Source: Doris montereyensis (lineage: Eukaryota; Mollusca; Gastropoda; Nudibranchia; Dorididae). Taken from it: 64,000 nt of DNA. The notes beneath the pieces were generated by a model. The model had not been told where the DNA came from. It saw nothing but the letters and a program-made list of their open reading frames with translations, and did not search any database. The stretch's first letter is position 1; each line of letters starts with the position of its first letter. Location: positions 289,218 to 353,217 of the forward strand of contig JAXRKP010000279.1 in assembly GCA_037039925.1 (NCBI GenBank). Reading direction: 5' to 3'. Position numbers and translations under genes: made by a program. Of the stretch, positions 1-10,835 are shown piece by piece.

Positions 1-600
1 GGCGAGAACAGAATATTATTATATGTGCATGGGTCATCAGATAGTGAGGCCACCAATAAAAATACAGGATCAGATCATCATTGGCACAATTGAGTTTCAG
101 CACTTAGGATCCACAATACAAGAAGATGCATACTATGAGTCAGAAGTTAAAAAGAGGAACTAAGCAGGGTGGAACCGTTGGATAATGGTCATAGGCATAT
201 TGGGCAATAGAAAGGGTGCGAACAAGATCAAAGGATGATGCATAAAACAGTAATAATAATAATAACAATATAATTCATTTCTATAGCGCACACTCCCATC
301 TTACGACAGCCCTAGGCGTATAAAACCAGCTACATGTATGCTGTGTTAATTAGAAACATTCACTGGACGAGAAGCTGGAAGGGGATTTAAAGGTGGCAGA
401 GATGAGGAGGCTGCGTTGGACTCTTGAACTAACAAGGAAAGATTTGGAAAAGAAATGAGAATGTCCGCAAAAACCTGGGGATGGTACCAATATTAAAATT
501 ATGTGAATAGACTACGATGGTTTGAACAAGAAGGGGTGAGAAGTACGTGGGCAAAGGAGCACTAAAGACGGGTGTGAGGGGGGGGAGAAAGCCAAAACGA
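1..600. other. Unassigned flank left of the LINE
   Basis: No coding region is supported here. A short (AAT)n run near 251-270 is followed by the sequence TATAGCGC and a GACAGCCCTAGGCG stretch, which resembles tails of invertebrate LINE/SINE elements, but too little is present to name one. The 79-residue minus-strand reading frame at 429-668 looks like read-through of the LINE 3' untranslated region. Confidence 0.4.
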
Positions 601-3335
601 AAACGGATGGATAAGATAAGATAAGAAGAATATTTATCAGTAAAAGCACGTAATTCAATAAAATTCATCTAAATATGTTGGAGAAGTAGTGGGTCTTCAA
701 GCGAGATTTCAGTATATTCAAAGACTCTGCAGACTGGACGTCCCATGGTAAAATGTTCCAAATTTTGGCTGCTTGTGTTTGTAGGGCCCTATCTCCGAAA
801 GTCTTAAGTTTAGTTTTGGGTGTTTGTATCATTTTCTTGCTCGCTGAGCGCAGTGATCTGTTCGGTGTGTATTTAGGAACTAACTCTTTTAAGTAGACTG
901 GAAAGTCAGCCTCGTGCAGGCATTGGTACGTGATTGTAGCTATCTTGTAGTCAATGCGGGATTTTATTGGGAGCCAGTGTAGGTGTTTAAGTATTGGCGT
1001 AATGTGTTCTCTTTTTGAAACTTCCATAACTAATCTGGCGGCATTGTTTTGTATTATCTGCAGTTTCTTGATTTGTGTCAGTGGAAGTCCAGCCTGCAGA
1101 GAATTGCAGTAATCAATTCTTGAAAGGACAAATGAGCAAATTAATTTGTTTGTTGCTTCAGGAGTGATGTATTTCCTGATATGACATATTCTTTTTAATT
1201 CCAGATAGCAAACTTTTCTCAAATGTGAGATATGGTCTTCCATGGACATGGTACAATCCATGATAACTCCTAAATTTCTTACTTTTTTGACAACAGGAAT
1301 TTCTTCGCCACAGATTTTAACATATCTTAATTTAGCGGCTTCTACTTTGGCTTTGCTTCCTATTGCTATAACTTCTGTTTTGTTCTCATTTAATTTCAAT
1401 TTATTGGATGTCATCCACGAAGAAATCTGGGTGGCGCAATCATTAAGGGAAGTTATGACAGATGGCAGTCCGGATATTTCAGCAGACTTATAGAGCTGAG
1501 TGTCGTCAGCGTAAATGTGGTAATTAAAATGATGTTGATTGATGATGTTGTGTATTGGTTGTGCGTACAAAGAAAAAAGGATTGGCCCCAGAACCGAGCC
1601 TTGGGGCACACCAAAATGAAGAACAGAATAATTTGATAGCTTTCCATGGACTGATACAGCTTGCTTTCTATTGCTGATGTACGAACTGAACCATTCCAGA
1701 GCAGTGCCTTTGATGCCAAAAGATAACTCTAAACGTTTAAGAAGAATGCCATGATCTATAGTGTCAAATGCAGCAGATAGGTCTAACAAGGCTAAAATGG
1801 ATAGTTCTCCTTTATCGGTCGAATTCCGTAAATCAGATTGTACTTTCAGAAGTGCTGTCTCTGTGCTGTGCTTTCTTCTATAAGCAGACTGATAGGTTCC
1901 TTTCAAAGAGTTTTCATCTAAGTGTTGGTCGATTTGGCTCAAAACAGCTTTTTCTAATATTTTGGAAAGAAATGGTAGGTTGGACACTGGTCTGTAATTT
2001 TTCAGATCGTTTTGATCAAGGTTGTTCTTTTTTAATAAAGGTCTAACTATGGCCTCCTTAAAACTAGGGACAACAATTCCATTTGTTAGTGACTGGTTGA
2101 TAATATTGGTAATATGAGGCAAGGTGATATCAAGGCAGCTAAGAAACAGATTTACTGGCAGTGGATCAAGTTCACACAATTTTTTAGTAGATTTCATGAT
2201 TGTAGATTTAACAAAATCTTCTGTTACAGGTTTAAAAGAAGAAAAGGAATTACCGTCAAATACGTGATACCTGGGATCAGAGTTTGTGGCATCTAAGTTT
2301 TCTCGTATCTTTTTAATCTTATCGATGAAAAAATGATTGAAAGCTTCAGGTAATTCACTCACCGGGATGTTAGTTGGTAAGTACTGTACATTCTTTTTAC
2401 CCAAAAGGTCATTGCAGATTGAATAGAGGTTTGAACTTGATTCACTGTCTTGTATCTGTTTGTTTAAATAAATTGATTTTTCTTCTTTAATAACATTAGC
2501 AAGAGAACTAATTTCTTGTCTGTAAATGTTTTTATGAACAGTCGATCCAGTTTTTTTCCACAGTCTCTCGGCTTTTCGTTTCTTTTTCTTTCCGTTCAGA
2601 ACTCTCTCGTTGATCCAGGGCGCTGCAGTCCTTATTGGGGCGAGTTTCTCTCGAATTGGAGCGTGTTTGTCGAGAATTGTTCGGAGGGAGCTATCAAAGT
2701 CATTTGCTGATTTCGGTGTCCTGTCTGAAAATGAATTTAAAAGGTCTTCTTTGAAGGTGTCGATGTCAATGCCTTTAATGTTTCTGCAGAGGATCTTTTC
2801 TCTCGTTGTCTTGGGTTTGTCTACGTTGATTTTGAATGAAATGGCGTAGTGGTCTGATATGCAACATTCTGACACTTTTACTATAGATTTGACTAAATCG
2901 CTTCTTGTTAAAACTAAGTCTAGAATGTGTTGTTTCTCATGTGTTGCGTCAGTGACGAGTTGTTGGAAACTGTGTTCGTCAATCAGTGTGATTAAGCTCT
3001 TTACAGATGAATTAGTTGACTTTTCAAGGTGATAGTTAAAGTCCCCTAACATGTAGACGTTGTTTTTGTTGTTAATGGAATCAAGAAATTCAGAAAAATC
3101 CTGTTCAAATTTGCTGATGGTGTGGCGGTTCTTTTTGCTTGGCGGGGGATGGTAGACACACACGCAGAATAAGGCACAATTGGGTGTGTTGATTATTATT
3201 TTACAATGTTCAAAAGTGTCGTATTGAGAATTTTCTTTACATTTGGTTATAGCATAACATGCAGATATGAGAGACTTTAGAGTGAACGAAAATGATGCAA
3301 TGGACCGAAATATATGGATAAATTACATTCGTTAT
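601..3335 (-). mobile_element. Non-LTR retrotransposon, 5'-truncated
   Basis: A minus-strand LINE insertion. Its 3' end lies near 601-660, where the minus strand ends in short TTATC repeats, a type of microsatellite tail seen in CR1/Jockey-group elements. The 5' side stops inside the endonuclease domain near 3325, where the frame meets a stop, so the element is truncated as usual for target-primed insertion. The long uninterrupted frame suggests a fairly recent insertion. Clade assignment (CR1/L2/Jockey-like) rests on motif style only. Confidence 0.85.
665..3322 (-). CDS. LINE ORF2: endonuclease (partial) and reverse transcriptase
   Basis: Encodes the C-terminal half of an APE-type endonuclease followed by a reverse transcriptase; the protein would nick target DNA and copy its own RNA. 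Seen in sequence: an LGDFN motif and an SDHYAIS motif from the endonuclease; then the RT palm motifs AFDTIDH, GVPQGSVLGP and YADDTQLY (catalytic Asp pair), and a Trp-rich C-terminal region ending at the stop at 665. A GTG/ATG-type start at 3163 gives 832 residues, but the frame is open and endonuclease-like up to 3322, so no genuine start is present. Reading frame is free of stops. It lies opposite to the zinc-finger gene and is not related to its function. Confidence 0.9.
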   Translation of the reverse strand, partial: FIHIFRSIASFSFTLKSLISACYAITKCKENSQYDTFEHCKIIINTPNCALFCVCVYHPPPSKKNRHTISKFEQDFSEFLDSINNKNNVYMLGDFNYHLEKSTNSSVKSLITLIDEHSFQQLVTDATHEKQHILDLVLTRSDLVKSIVKVSECCISDHYAISFKINVDKPKTTREKILCRNIKGIDIDTFKEDLLNSFSDRTPKSANDFDSSLRTILDKHAPIREKLAPIRTAAPWINERVLNGKKKKRKAERLWKKTGSTVHKNIYRQEISSLANVIKEEKSIYLNKQIQDSESSSNLYSICNDLLGKKNVQYLPTNIPVSELPEAFNHFFIDKIKKIRENLDATNSDPRYHVFDGNSFSSFKPVTEDFVKSTIMKSTKKLCELDPLPVNLFLSCLDITLPHITNIINQSLTNGIVVPSFKEAIVRPLLKKNNLDQNDLKNYRPVSNLPFLSKILEKAVLSQIDQHLDENSLKGTYQSAYRRKHSTETALLKVQSDLRNSTDKGELSILALLDLSAAFDTIDHGILLKRLELSFGIKGTALEWFSSYISNRKQAVSVHGKLSNYSVLHFGVPQGSVLGPILFSLYAQPIHNIINQHHFNYHIYADDTQLYKSAEISGLPSVITSLNDCATQISSWMTSNKLKLNENKTEVIAIGSKAKVEAAKLRYVKICGEEIPVVKKVRNLGVIMDCTMSMEDHISHLRKVCYLELKRICHIRKYITPEATNKLICSFVLSRIDYCNSLQAGLPLTQIKKLQIIQNNAARLVMEVSKREHITPILKHLHWLPIKSRIDYKIATITYQCLHEADFPVYLKELVPKYTPNRSLRSASKKMIQTPKTKLKTFGDRALQTQAAKIWNILPWDVQSAESLNILKSRLKTHYFSNIFR

Positions 3336-3639
3336 GGCAATCCTGCAAATGAACGAAGAAGAAAAAAATAGTCCCAGGTATTTTGCACTGCCCTTTGTTT
3401 TGAGTTTTTGGTTTTGTATGCATGTAATACTTCGAGTTTACTGTTTTCACTTTTTTTATTATTTTTATTTTAGCATATTATATTAAGTACCTGGCATTTA
3501 TCCGGATGGAGCTCCATTTTACTTTTCGTTTTCTCTCCCATTCTTGTTGCGTACTCAGGTAATTTTCTGATATTTTGCATTTCTGCATGTTGTTTATATT
3601 TTTAAACAGAAGAAAAATTTTTTTTATGTGATACTTGGT
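3336..3639. other. Short spacer, nothing recognised
   Basis: AT-rich sequence with poly-T and poly-A runs; no supported coding or RNA feature seen. Confidence 0.4.
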
Positions 3640-3810
3640 GAGAGGTAAAGAAAATAATTATGAAAATGTGAAATATTAAGAAGGAAACAGGACCTAAGAG
3701 AGTTCCTTGGGGAACACCTGAAAGTACTGGTTCGGGACAAGATTCAGCACCTTCCCATAATTACCCTGTGTTTGTCCACAATGAAATGAAATGATCCTGT
3801 CAAGAATAGA
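3640..3810 (-). mobile_element. Degraded LINE fragment (RT motif)
   Basis: On the minus strand a short stretch reads PEPVLSGVPQGTLLGP, the conserved RT motif of non-LTR retrotransposons, preceded by a degraded palm region. No longer frame is kept. It is separate from the LINE at 601-3335 (different motif variant) and is too short to classify. Confidence 0.65.
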
Positions 3811-4439
3811 ACCTTTCTCGTCATCTCTTATGGACCAACACCAACTCATGCTTTATTCTAGATAAGCTAGCGGTACGACTGTTAACACTTTAGTCTGTGT
3901 GTCAGTGACTTCATCTCCCATCTAGTCAGTGTGATAGAGTATAGTATGCATGAGGTGACTGAGATTCAATTTTAACGAAAAGTGCATCACTGTATCGTAT
4001 CATATCAATGCCCAGTTTTCCCATGCTTTTGAACCTTTACGTCTGTGGGTGTAAGTGTCTTCGGTTGTTTTACAGGTGTGTTTGTAACACATGCCAGGGA
4101 GTTTGCACCACCCCTCCCCAATGAATTATATCTCTTCTGCTATATTAATTAAAATTTGATTACAGTGTGTAGAATTTGTTCGTCCAGCTTCTAAAACTCA
4201 TTGATATGTTGAGGAAGGAAAGCTCATGACGAACAAGTACCTAATCACATACAATGCCAATAGACAACAACGTAGAAACAGTTTGTTATGAGCTTTACTT
4301 CCTTTTGTATCAATTTTTATTCCGTATTACAATCAAATGTAATTAGACCATTCTGATTCTGTTTTTAAATGTCCTCCTTTACATTTGAAGATTCTGACAT
4401 GTTGTGCTGATCAATGTTGGACATTTATAGACAATGGCT
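3811..4439. other. Spacer between LINE fragments
   Basis: AT-rich, no supported genes. It may contain unrecognised degraded repeat sequence. Confidence 0.35.
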
Positions 4440-4935
4440 AAGGATGTGATTTATATCATTGAAGGAGAATGAGATAGCAAGTGCACGGAAGAGTCCAAAG
4501 TGGGGGCGGATGCACTCTCTTTTGACAAGGCATTCCAGTCTATTATGGGTCTTGGGTAGAATGACAATTTTATGTAATTATTGGTGCTAGAAAGTGGGAT
4601 GAAACTGTTAAAGTGGGTTGCTATCGAGGATTTTATAGACTTTTGGAAGCTAGGGTTTGAAATGGCCACCATGTTGTTTTTGATCTTATACATTAGCTCA
4701 TTATGCTCGATTGAAAGGATTGTCAGTTTAGTCCCTCTAGCATGCTGCTTACACTTGAGGTGTCATGGTGCTTTCCAGGTGTAAAATGAGTACCCTCCTT
4801 TGTATCATTTCTATCTGGTCTATCTGGGACTTCGTGTGGAGATCCCAGACAGTACTGGCGTATTTAACAAGTGGCTGAACTAACGAATTGTATGCTTTCT
4901 TCTCCATGTTTGGTGGCATGATCCACAGTATAGTC
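4440..4935 (-). mobile_element. Degraded LINE fragment (RT C-terminus)
   Basis: Minus-strand reading in two or three frames shows the post-palm region typical of LINE reverse transcriptases: LVKYASTVWDLHTKSQIDQI near 4800-4900, then a degraded linker, then the tail with YPRPIIDWNAL near 4530-4560. Frameshifts and stops separate the blocks, so it is an old copy. It is on the same strand as the other LINE pieces but the block order shows that it cannot be the continuation of the 3640-3810 fragment. Confidence 0.75.
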
Positions 4936-5750
4936 TTGATATAGGCCGAACTGGTGAACTCTGTATATAGGTGTGAATGAAAAAATACAACTGAAAATTA
5001 AACATTTCTAATATAGATTGTTTTATCGGTTCAAAATATCATTCAACACCGTTAAAGAAGGGAACTATTTGAATAAATTATGCAAATCTTAACCCCAAGC
5101 GGCTTTGTGTAGCATTGCGCGGTGCTGGTTGTAGCTGTAGCGTCTGTTGCAATTATTCATCTGTCGTGCCATCCGAAAGAGCACAAAACGCTGTTCATGC
5201 CTCCAATATCACACAAACAGGTATGGGGAAAGCTATATTTTTTTCTTGTCATTTTGTGTTTAAATTTAAGTTCTTCAAGTTTTGTGGACTCTCATGACGT
5301 TCGACTGATTGGAGGTCTAGAGCGAGGTCTTGATTCTCTTCATGCTATTTATTGTATTGGGCTGGCGGGCCGCCATCTTGTGAAGCTTTCGCCCGACAAG
5401 GTTCACATTTTATATGTGGTGTAATTACAACATAGAGCTAAATTAATTGAGGAAATACAAATTCCAAAATGTACACGGGTTATAACGTAGATCTATACTT
5501 CTGTACATCAGATCCAGATCTATATATTTCTTAGTATAGCGTTATAGTATAACGCTAAAGGCTAGACCTATTTATTATGTTTGAAGGAGTCGGGCTCGTG
5601 GTGACACGGTGTGATTTTCGTTGAGATGCACTGCCTGTATTGCCAGCGGAATCTAGATCTAGATATTGTAGCTCTTAGATCTGGGCTAACTTTGCCTCGG
5701 ATGGGGGGGTAGTGACAAAACTAGATCTAGATTTAGAAGGGAAAATAAAG
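4936..5750. other. Non-coding stretch, CTAGATCT-rich at its end
   Basis: No convincing gene. The overlapping reading frames at 5115-5424 show no recognisable domain. From about 5485 the sequence becomes rich in AGATCT/CTAGAT words, as again at 9140-9690. Confidence 0.35.
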
Positions 5751-5939
5751 TGGGTACATATCATGGCGGGATAATCGCACTTTAGCACCGCAAGATTTCA
5801 TCTCGAATACCTCACCAGGAATAGGATTGCAAATCCTGTTTATGCTTGATACTGGGCATGGTCCTGATATTCCTTGCTCATGCTCCGTGATTGACAGAGC
5901 GTTGCGTAACGAGCTATGAAGGGCCTCTCGCTTTTACGT

Positions 5940-6055
5940 GTTTATTCTCATCGCCCTATTAATACTCCCACTTTAGCACCGTTGACCATAGTAAATGAAG
6001 CAAAAAATACACTGCAGCGGTTCTAAAGTGGGAGTAATAATAGGGTGACGACTTG
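5940..6055. mobile_element. Small MITE-like inverted repeat, copy A
   Basis: Two arms of about 30 bases face each other: the left arm has CGCCCTATTAATACTCCCAC followed by TTTAGCACCG, the right arm carries the reverse complement (CGGTTCTAAAGTGGGAGTAA, then TAATAGGGTGACG). The spacer is about 45 bases. A second copy lies at 7812-7922. The arrangement matches a miniature inverted-repeat element; family unknown. Confidence 0.65.
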
Positions 6056-6127
6056 GGCCAGGCAAGCGGGGCTTCAAGTCGTCTTCCTATTAGTATTACT
6101 CTCACATGTGTGTTCTCCAGTTATCGC

Positions 6128-6413
6128 CAGTGAAACTCGGTTATAACGAGAGCCCCCGTTCAAGCAAAAAGTGTCGTTATTCCCGAGCTCTTGTTATTCC
6201 CGGGCCGTCTAATTTTCTTCCGCTCCTTTGTAAACTCTCCGCTTGAGTAATCAGAAAGGATCTTGTCTTTGTCCTTTAGAATTGTGTACAAAGTACTAGA
6301 GGGAATGTCTAATCCACGACATATCTCTGCATTGGTACATTTCTTTCTTCTCCACTTTTTCTATTATGGAAACTTTCGTTTCAATGATTAGCCTCTTTCT
6401 TTTTTTGAGAATT
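6128..6413 (-). mobile_element. Pogo/Tigger-like transposase N-terminal fragment with terminal repeat
   Basis: On the minus strand, from an ATG at 6413, frames (with at least one shift) read KRLIIETKVSIIEKVEKK and then CRGLDIPSSTLYTILKDKDK, which matches the CENP-B-type helix-turn-helix of pogo/Tigger transposases. At 6128-6150 the plus strand reads CAGTGAAACTCGGTTATAAC, which looks like a Tigger terminal inverted repeat. The catalytic DDE part is missing, so this is an internally deleted relic next to the foldback element. Confidence 0.7.
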
Positions 6414-6552
6414 CATGGTGTAAAAATTAAAAAGAAGTAAAGTAAATAAATAAGACGATGACTTGTGGCAAGAACAAAGGTGTCGACCGATCACAACGCT
6501 TTGGCTAGGTGCTGTGTGTGGTGTAGTGTAGGCCAAAGAACACCCCTCCCAC

Positions 6553-7766
6553 CCACACACTTTTCTCAAGAAGAGGATAAAACAGAAACAAAACCAATAA
6601 GGAGGTACAATAATATTATTATTCCCCGCGATCAGGAAACAAGAATTGTGTTGACCACCTATTTCGAAGAAGGCAGACACAAGGAGTATAAATATATTCA
6701 AATATTGACATAGGAACACACTCCCTCAGGATAAGCTATGGAAATCAAATAAGAGAAATGTATCTCTCAAGTCTCATGCCCGGGGTTAGGCTTAGAGGAG
6801 ATGGGACCACAGAACAGAAATGTATGTAGGGCAGGCCTCGCGAAGTGGTGAGATTGATGAGAGATAGCACCGCGAAATGTCCATTGGTCCTCTCTGAGAA
6901 GTGAGAGGAGAGGAAATCAGTATCACGGTAAGCTAGTCTACAATGCGGACAGTAGGCCTGAGTCGGTAAGAGCGTGATCGTAGTGTATTGTCAGTGAGTC
7001 AGGTTACACTGCGAACAGTATCGTTTAACTATTTTCAAGTTTGATACTGCCTGGCGGTGCTAAAGTGCGATTATGCCATCATGGCATTCATGTACGATAC
7101 CGCAAAATCGGAACATGAAGCTTGCTTTGATGTCTCTGCGCATACGCGACATTGGAAGAGGGGTTGTTAGTGTGGTATAATCGCACTTTTGCACTGCCAG
7201 GCAGTATCGAACTTGAGAATAGTTAAACGATACTGTTCACAGTGTATCACCGACCTGACCCACTGAAAAAACTTCGATCAGCTCTCACTCTCTCTCTCAC
7301 CGACTCAGACCAACTGTTCACGCTGTAGGCTAGCCTACCATGATACTGGTTGCCTCTCCGCTCTCTTCACAAGCCTCCGTGGCGAGTCTGGAAAAAATAT
7401 TGACATGACCGTACGACACTGCGATGTTCTCCTCAATCTCGCCACTCTGCTAGTCCTACCCTACATACATCCCTGTTCTGTGGTCCCATCTCCTCTCGGC
7501 CTAACTCCCGGAATGAGACTTGAGAGATACATTTTTCTTATTAGATTTCTATAGCTTATCCTGGGGAGGGTGTTCTGCATTATTAAAAGAAACAGTGTTC
7601 CTATGCTGATATTTGAATATATTTATACTCCTTGTGTCTCCCTTCTTCAAAATAGCTGATTAACGCAATTCTTGTTTGCTGATAGCGGGAATAAAAATAA
7701 TGTTATTATTTTACCTCCTTACTGGTTCTGTTTCTCAGTTTTATCCTCTTCTTGAGAAAAGTGTGC
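6553..7766. mobile_element. Long foldback element (inverted repeat of ~0.5-0.6 kb arms)
   Basis: The left arm 6553-7078 and the right arm 7172-7766 are imperfect reverse complements over most of their length. For example GAGGATAAAACAGAAAC near 6573 matches GGTTCTGTTTCTCAGTTTTATCCTC near 7725 in reverse (read in parts), and AAGTTTGATACTGCCTGGCG near 7038 matches the complement around 7195-7215. The loop is about 95 bases. Inner arm ends (TAATCGCACTTT, GCACCG) recur alone near 5772. Transcription through it would give a long hairpin RNA. No transposase is encoded in it; it is a nonautonomous foldback transposon or two elements inserted head to head. Confidence 0.8.
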
Positions 7767-7811
7767 TGCATGAAAACAAACAACAAAAAGCCCTGCTCTT
7801 GTGTTTCCAAG

Positions 7812-7922
7812 TCAGTCGTCGCCCTATTATTACTCCCCGCTATAGCACCGCCGCCATGTATTTCCTACCATTGCGCCTATGGTCAGCTGTGCTGAAGTGG
7901 AAGTAATATAGGGCGACGACTT
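7812..7922. mobile_element. Small MITE-like inverted repeat, copy B
   Basis: Second copy of the element at 5940-6055. The left arm GTCGCCCTATTATTACTCCC and the right arm ending TAATATAGGGCGACGAC are complementary; the spacer differs. Two copies flank the foldback element, which suggests nested insertion of related nonautonomous elements. Confidence 0.65.
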
Positions 7923-8009
7923 GAAGCCCCTATTATTACTCCCCAGGGATGTAAATCTTTCAGATTTCCTCTGATTTTAAATTATTTGAGGTTTTCTAGT
8001 TAAACCTAG

Positions 8010-8690
8010 AGCGATCCCCATTTTACCGGAAGTGACCTCCTTGGATGTGGGGTTGCCACAGCTGCTTGGGTGGAAAAATTAGTGTGTGGCAAAGGGAAAA
8101 GCCAAGATTTTTACTAGGGTAGAAAAAGGACTATAACTGTGATACTAGACATATAAAACCATACATTTTCTGAAAAGCTGATAACACGTGGCATTAATAT
8201 TTGGATATTAGACATAAATTTAGTTCATTGATTATTTGTATTTAGACCAAGAAGGAAAATTGGGAATTTTTTCCTCTGATAACTCTATCTCGACATCGAT
8301 TCGTCGATTTATTCATGAATAAATTTAACTAGGGCCACTGTTGTCAATTTACATCACCAACTGTCTAACAATACTCAGATCACTTAAATCAATGATCTTT
8401 ATTGTGTTGACAAACAATGAAACGCTAAACAAAAGGGGTGATTACACAGTGAAGTGCATCACTTCGCCGGTTGATAACAAGGCCTCGAGGGATGCTATGA
8501 GCTTAAAATAAACAATGTTTTCATTGGCTGTTACTTCACTATATACTTGAGCATTTACTACGTCGTTTTACCTACAGTGGAATTTTCCATTATAGAAGGT
8601 CAGGGTCTATGGCTGTGGCTCTTCCGGTCCAATGATGGCGTGCCCTTTATATAGGGCAGTGGCCTTTAGAGGGTTAACATATATTTTTCT
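8010..8690. repeat. Dispersed repeat, copy 1
   Basis: Direct repeat partner of 9727-10245. Shared blocks in order: ACCGGAAGTGACCTCC, GGGGTTGCC-CAGC, a segment around AACGAGGC / AACAAGGC with ATGAGCTTAAAATA, TTTCATTGGCTGTTA, GGAATTTTCCA, and a terminal GCCCTTTATATAGGGC palindrome. Copies have diverged with indels. No coding capacity is recognisable. Confidence 0.65.
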
Positions 8691-9726
8691 CTTAAGTTTC
8701 CTTTTCTTCCCTTTTACTAAAATACTTGTATGTTCACTGTTATGAATAGGTGAGATGGTTTAGCACAATGAGATAAAATTTCAGAGTCCAGGTCCAGCGC
8801 CGATTTGTATACTAGCCATCAGCGGAAGCACACTCCTCTATTTTAACTTTCACTTTCATGACGAAGTACAATTTCCACACTGATCCGTGAGGCCCTACTA
8901 CTCACACGAGGAGATTTCAGATTTAAAAATCGGAACCATCTTTACTTTCTTCGAATTTTTTTGTCTGACTACTAACACATTTATTGTGGAAATAGCCGTT
9001 CCCGTAAAGGATTTTTGGATAGATTTAGACAATGTTGAGATGCACTGACTTGCCTCTCTGCAGGAAAATCGAGGCTAAGTCATTTTAATTTCATATTGCG
9101 TTATTTGCTATTTATGTTATAATTCTATTTTTGGGTTATTGTGATTTCATAGTCTAATCTAGAGCTAGACAAGATTAAGATCGATCTGCTTGAGTGAAGT
9201 GACCTAGATTCTGTAAGATCTACATCTAGATTTTTATTATGACAGCCCTAGATCTAAGCCGTAGCTTTCTCCAGGCCATAGCTTGGGTTAGTATATCTGC
9301 ATATAAATAGATCTAGCTTGTTAACGGATTAAAATTATTTCTTGTTCGGCGTTCCAGAGAATTTGAAATATAGATTGTAGTCGGATAGACAGATCTTGAA
9401 AATAAACGCGCACGTTGATCTAGATTCTTCGTCTATATTTAGATTCTAGCCAGACAGGCTATTTTATGATAGATCTAGATTTAGATTACTAGGTCTAGAA
9501 TTTGTCGCACCCATTTTCTTTAGTAGAGCTAAATTTCTAGATCTACTTGGTGGCCTAGTTAATAGAATCAGAATTGATTTAGAATTTTGCTATAACTGTT
9601 ATAATAACAAGCTAATCTTCAAAACAACTTAACTCTAGATCTGGGTTGAAAGTAAGTTAGCTCTAGAATGTAGATCTAGACAAATTAACAAATTGGGGAT
9701 AATCTGTCAAAAGTAAAGGTTTATTA
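8691..9726. other. Non-coding stretch rich in CTAGATCT words
   Basis: No gene supported. From 9140 to 9690 the words AGATCT, TCTAGA and CTAGAT recur at very short intervals, giving a palindrome-rich, low-complexity patch like that at 5485-5740. Confidence 0.4.
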
Positions 9727-10245
9727 ACCCAAGTAGAGCTCGCAGTGTTACGGAAGTGACCTTCATACAGTGAGGGGTTGCCCCAGCCATTTGCATGAAA
9801 AAACGATTTAGACTTAGTTTAAACAAGGCGTTCACGTTTACAGATGATAAAAACCTTATAAAACATGCATTTTCAATAAGTTGAAAGAATGGGGAATTCA
9901 TATTGAGATGTTATTGCAACAAGAGAAACTTAAACTAAGGACTAAACATTTGCAGCGATAGCTGTGTAATCTTTGACCTCACGAAGTGTGTTGAATGGGA
10001 AAGCGTCACTTTGACGAATGATAACGAGGCTATCGGGAAAGCCACGAGCTTAAAATATATTGTAATTTCATTGGCTATTATTAACTATGAACTCAAAAGG
10101 TCAAACTACGTCATAAAACATGTAAGGAAAGTGGAAATTTCCAGTCAAGAAGACAAGGTGCTTGGCCCTAAATATAGGGCCTGCGCGCTCCCGGGGGGGA
10201 CAGCAACACGCCCTTTATTTAGGGCCGGCGCTTTTCTTAGGTTAA
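9727..10245. repeat. Dispersed repeat, copy 2
   Basis: Partner of 8010-8690 in the same orientation. It keeps the TTACGGAAGTGACCTTCATA block, GGGGTTGCCCCAGCC, the CACGAGCTTAAAATATATTG block, TTTCATTGGCTATTA, GTGGAAATTTCCAG, and ends with two GGCCCTAAATATAGGGCC-type palindromes. An 84-residue frame at 10011-10265 runs through it and is not considered a gene. Confidence 0.65.
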
Positions 10246-10835
10246 TGATTAGGATTCCACAGTAGATGTGATTGACCTAGATCTAAGTTTTATGTCTAAG
10301 AACAAATTCTGGCTGACAACTTTAGATTGTAAATGATGAATTCCTTTCTAGTCATATCAGGAAGGTTGAGAAAGATGGCATTGCATGGTGCTGTGATTGT
10401 CAGTGTGAGATTAAATACGGCACAGGAGGTGTTTGGTGTCTGAAAGTTTCGCATTTCAGAGACTTTCAGATATATTTTTTCATTTGCCATTTACATCCCT
10501 GAGTACAACTTATTGTGCCATGGCATTGCTATAATGCTCGTCAAGCAAGCAGCTGCCTGTGTTTGGGTGATCCTGTGTGATATCAACTTGCCCGTCATAG
10601 TCCTGTTTTGGGGTTAACGCGGATAGTGAAGAAGAATGGGCCGGCTTGTGTCGTCTGTTGGCACTGCAGTGTCTTTGATCGAAGTGTGCACTAGAGTCAT
10701 GGATAATAATTATACCTAGCATTGCCCATACATGCTGTATTCCCATGCAATGGGTTGTGATTGTTTTTTATTTAAAAGAAAGAATATTTCCATGTTATAT
10801 GTCCACTTACAATATCTTTTTCTTCTCCATTGCAG
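10246..10835. other. Intronic or 5' flank of the zinc-finger gene
   Basis: No exon recognised. It ends in the pyrimidine-rich acceptor TTTTTCTTCTCCATTGCAG at 10817-10835 for the first shared exon. Upstream exons of the gene, including its start codon, are not identifiable in the window. Confidence 0.5.

Noticed and set aside
10745..10835. ATG-initiated extension of shared exon A
   Set aside because: A strong pyrimidine tract and CAG lie directly before 10836, and the extension has intron-like composition.
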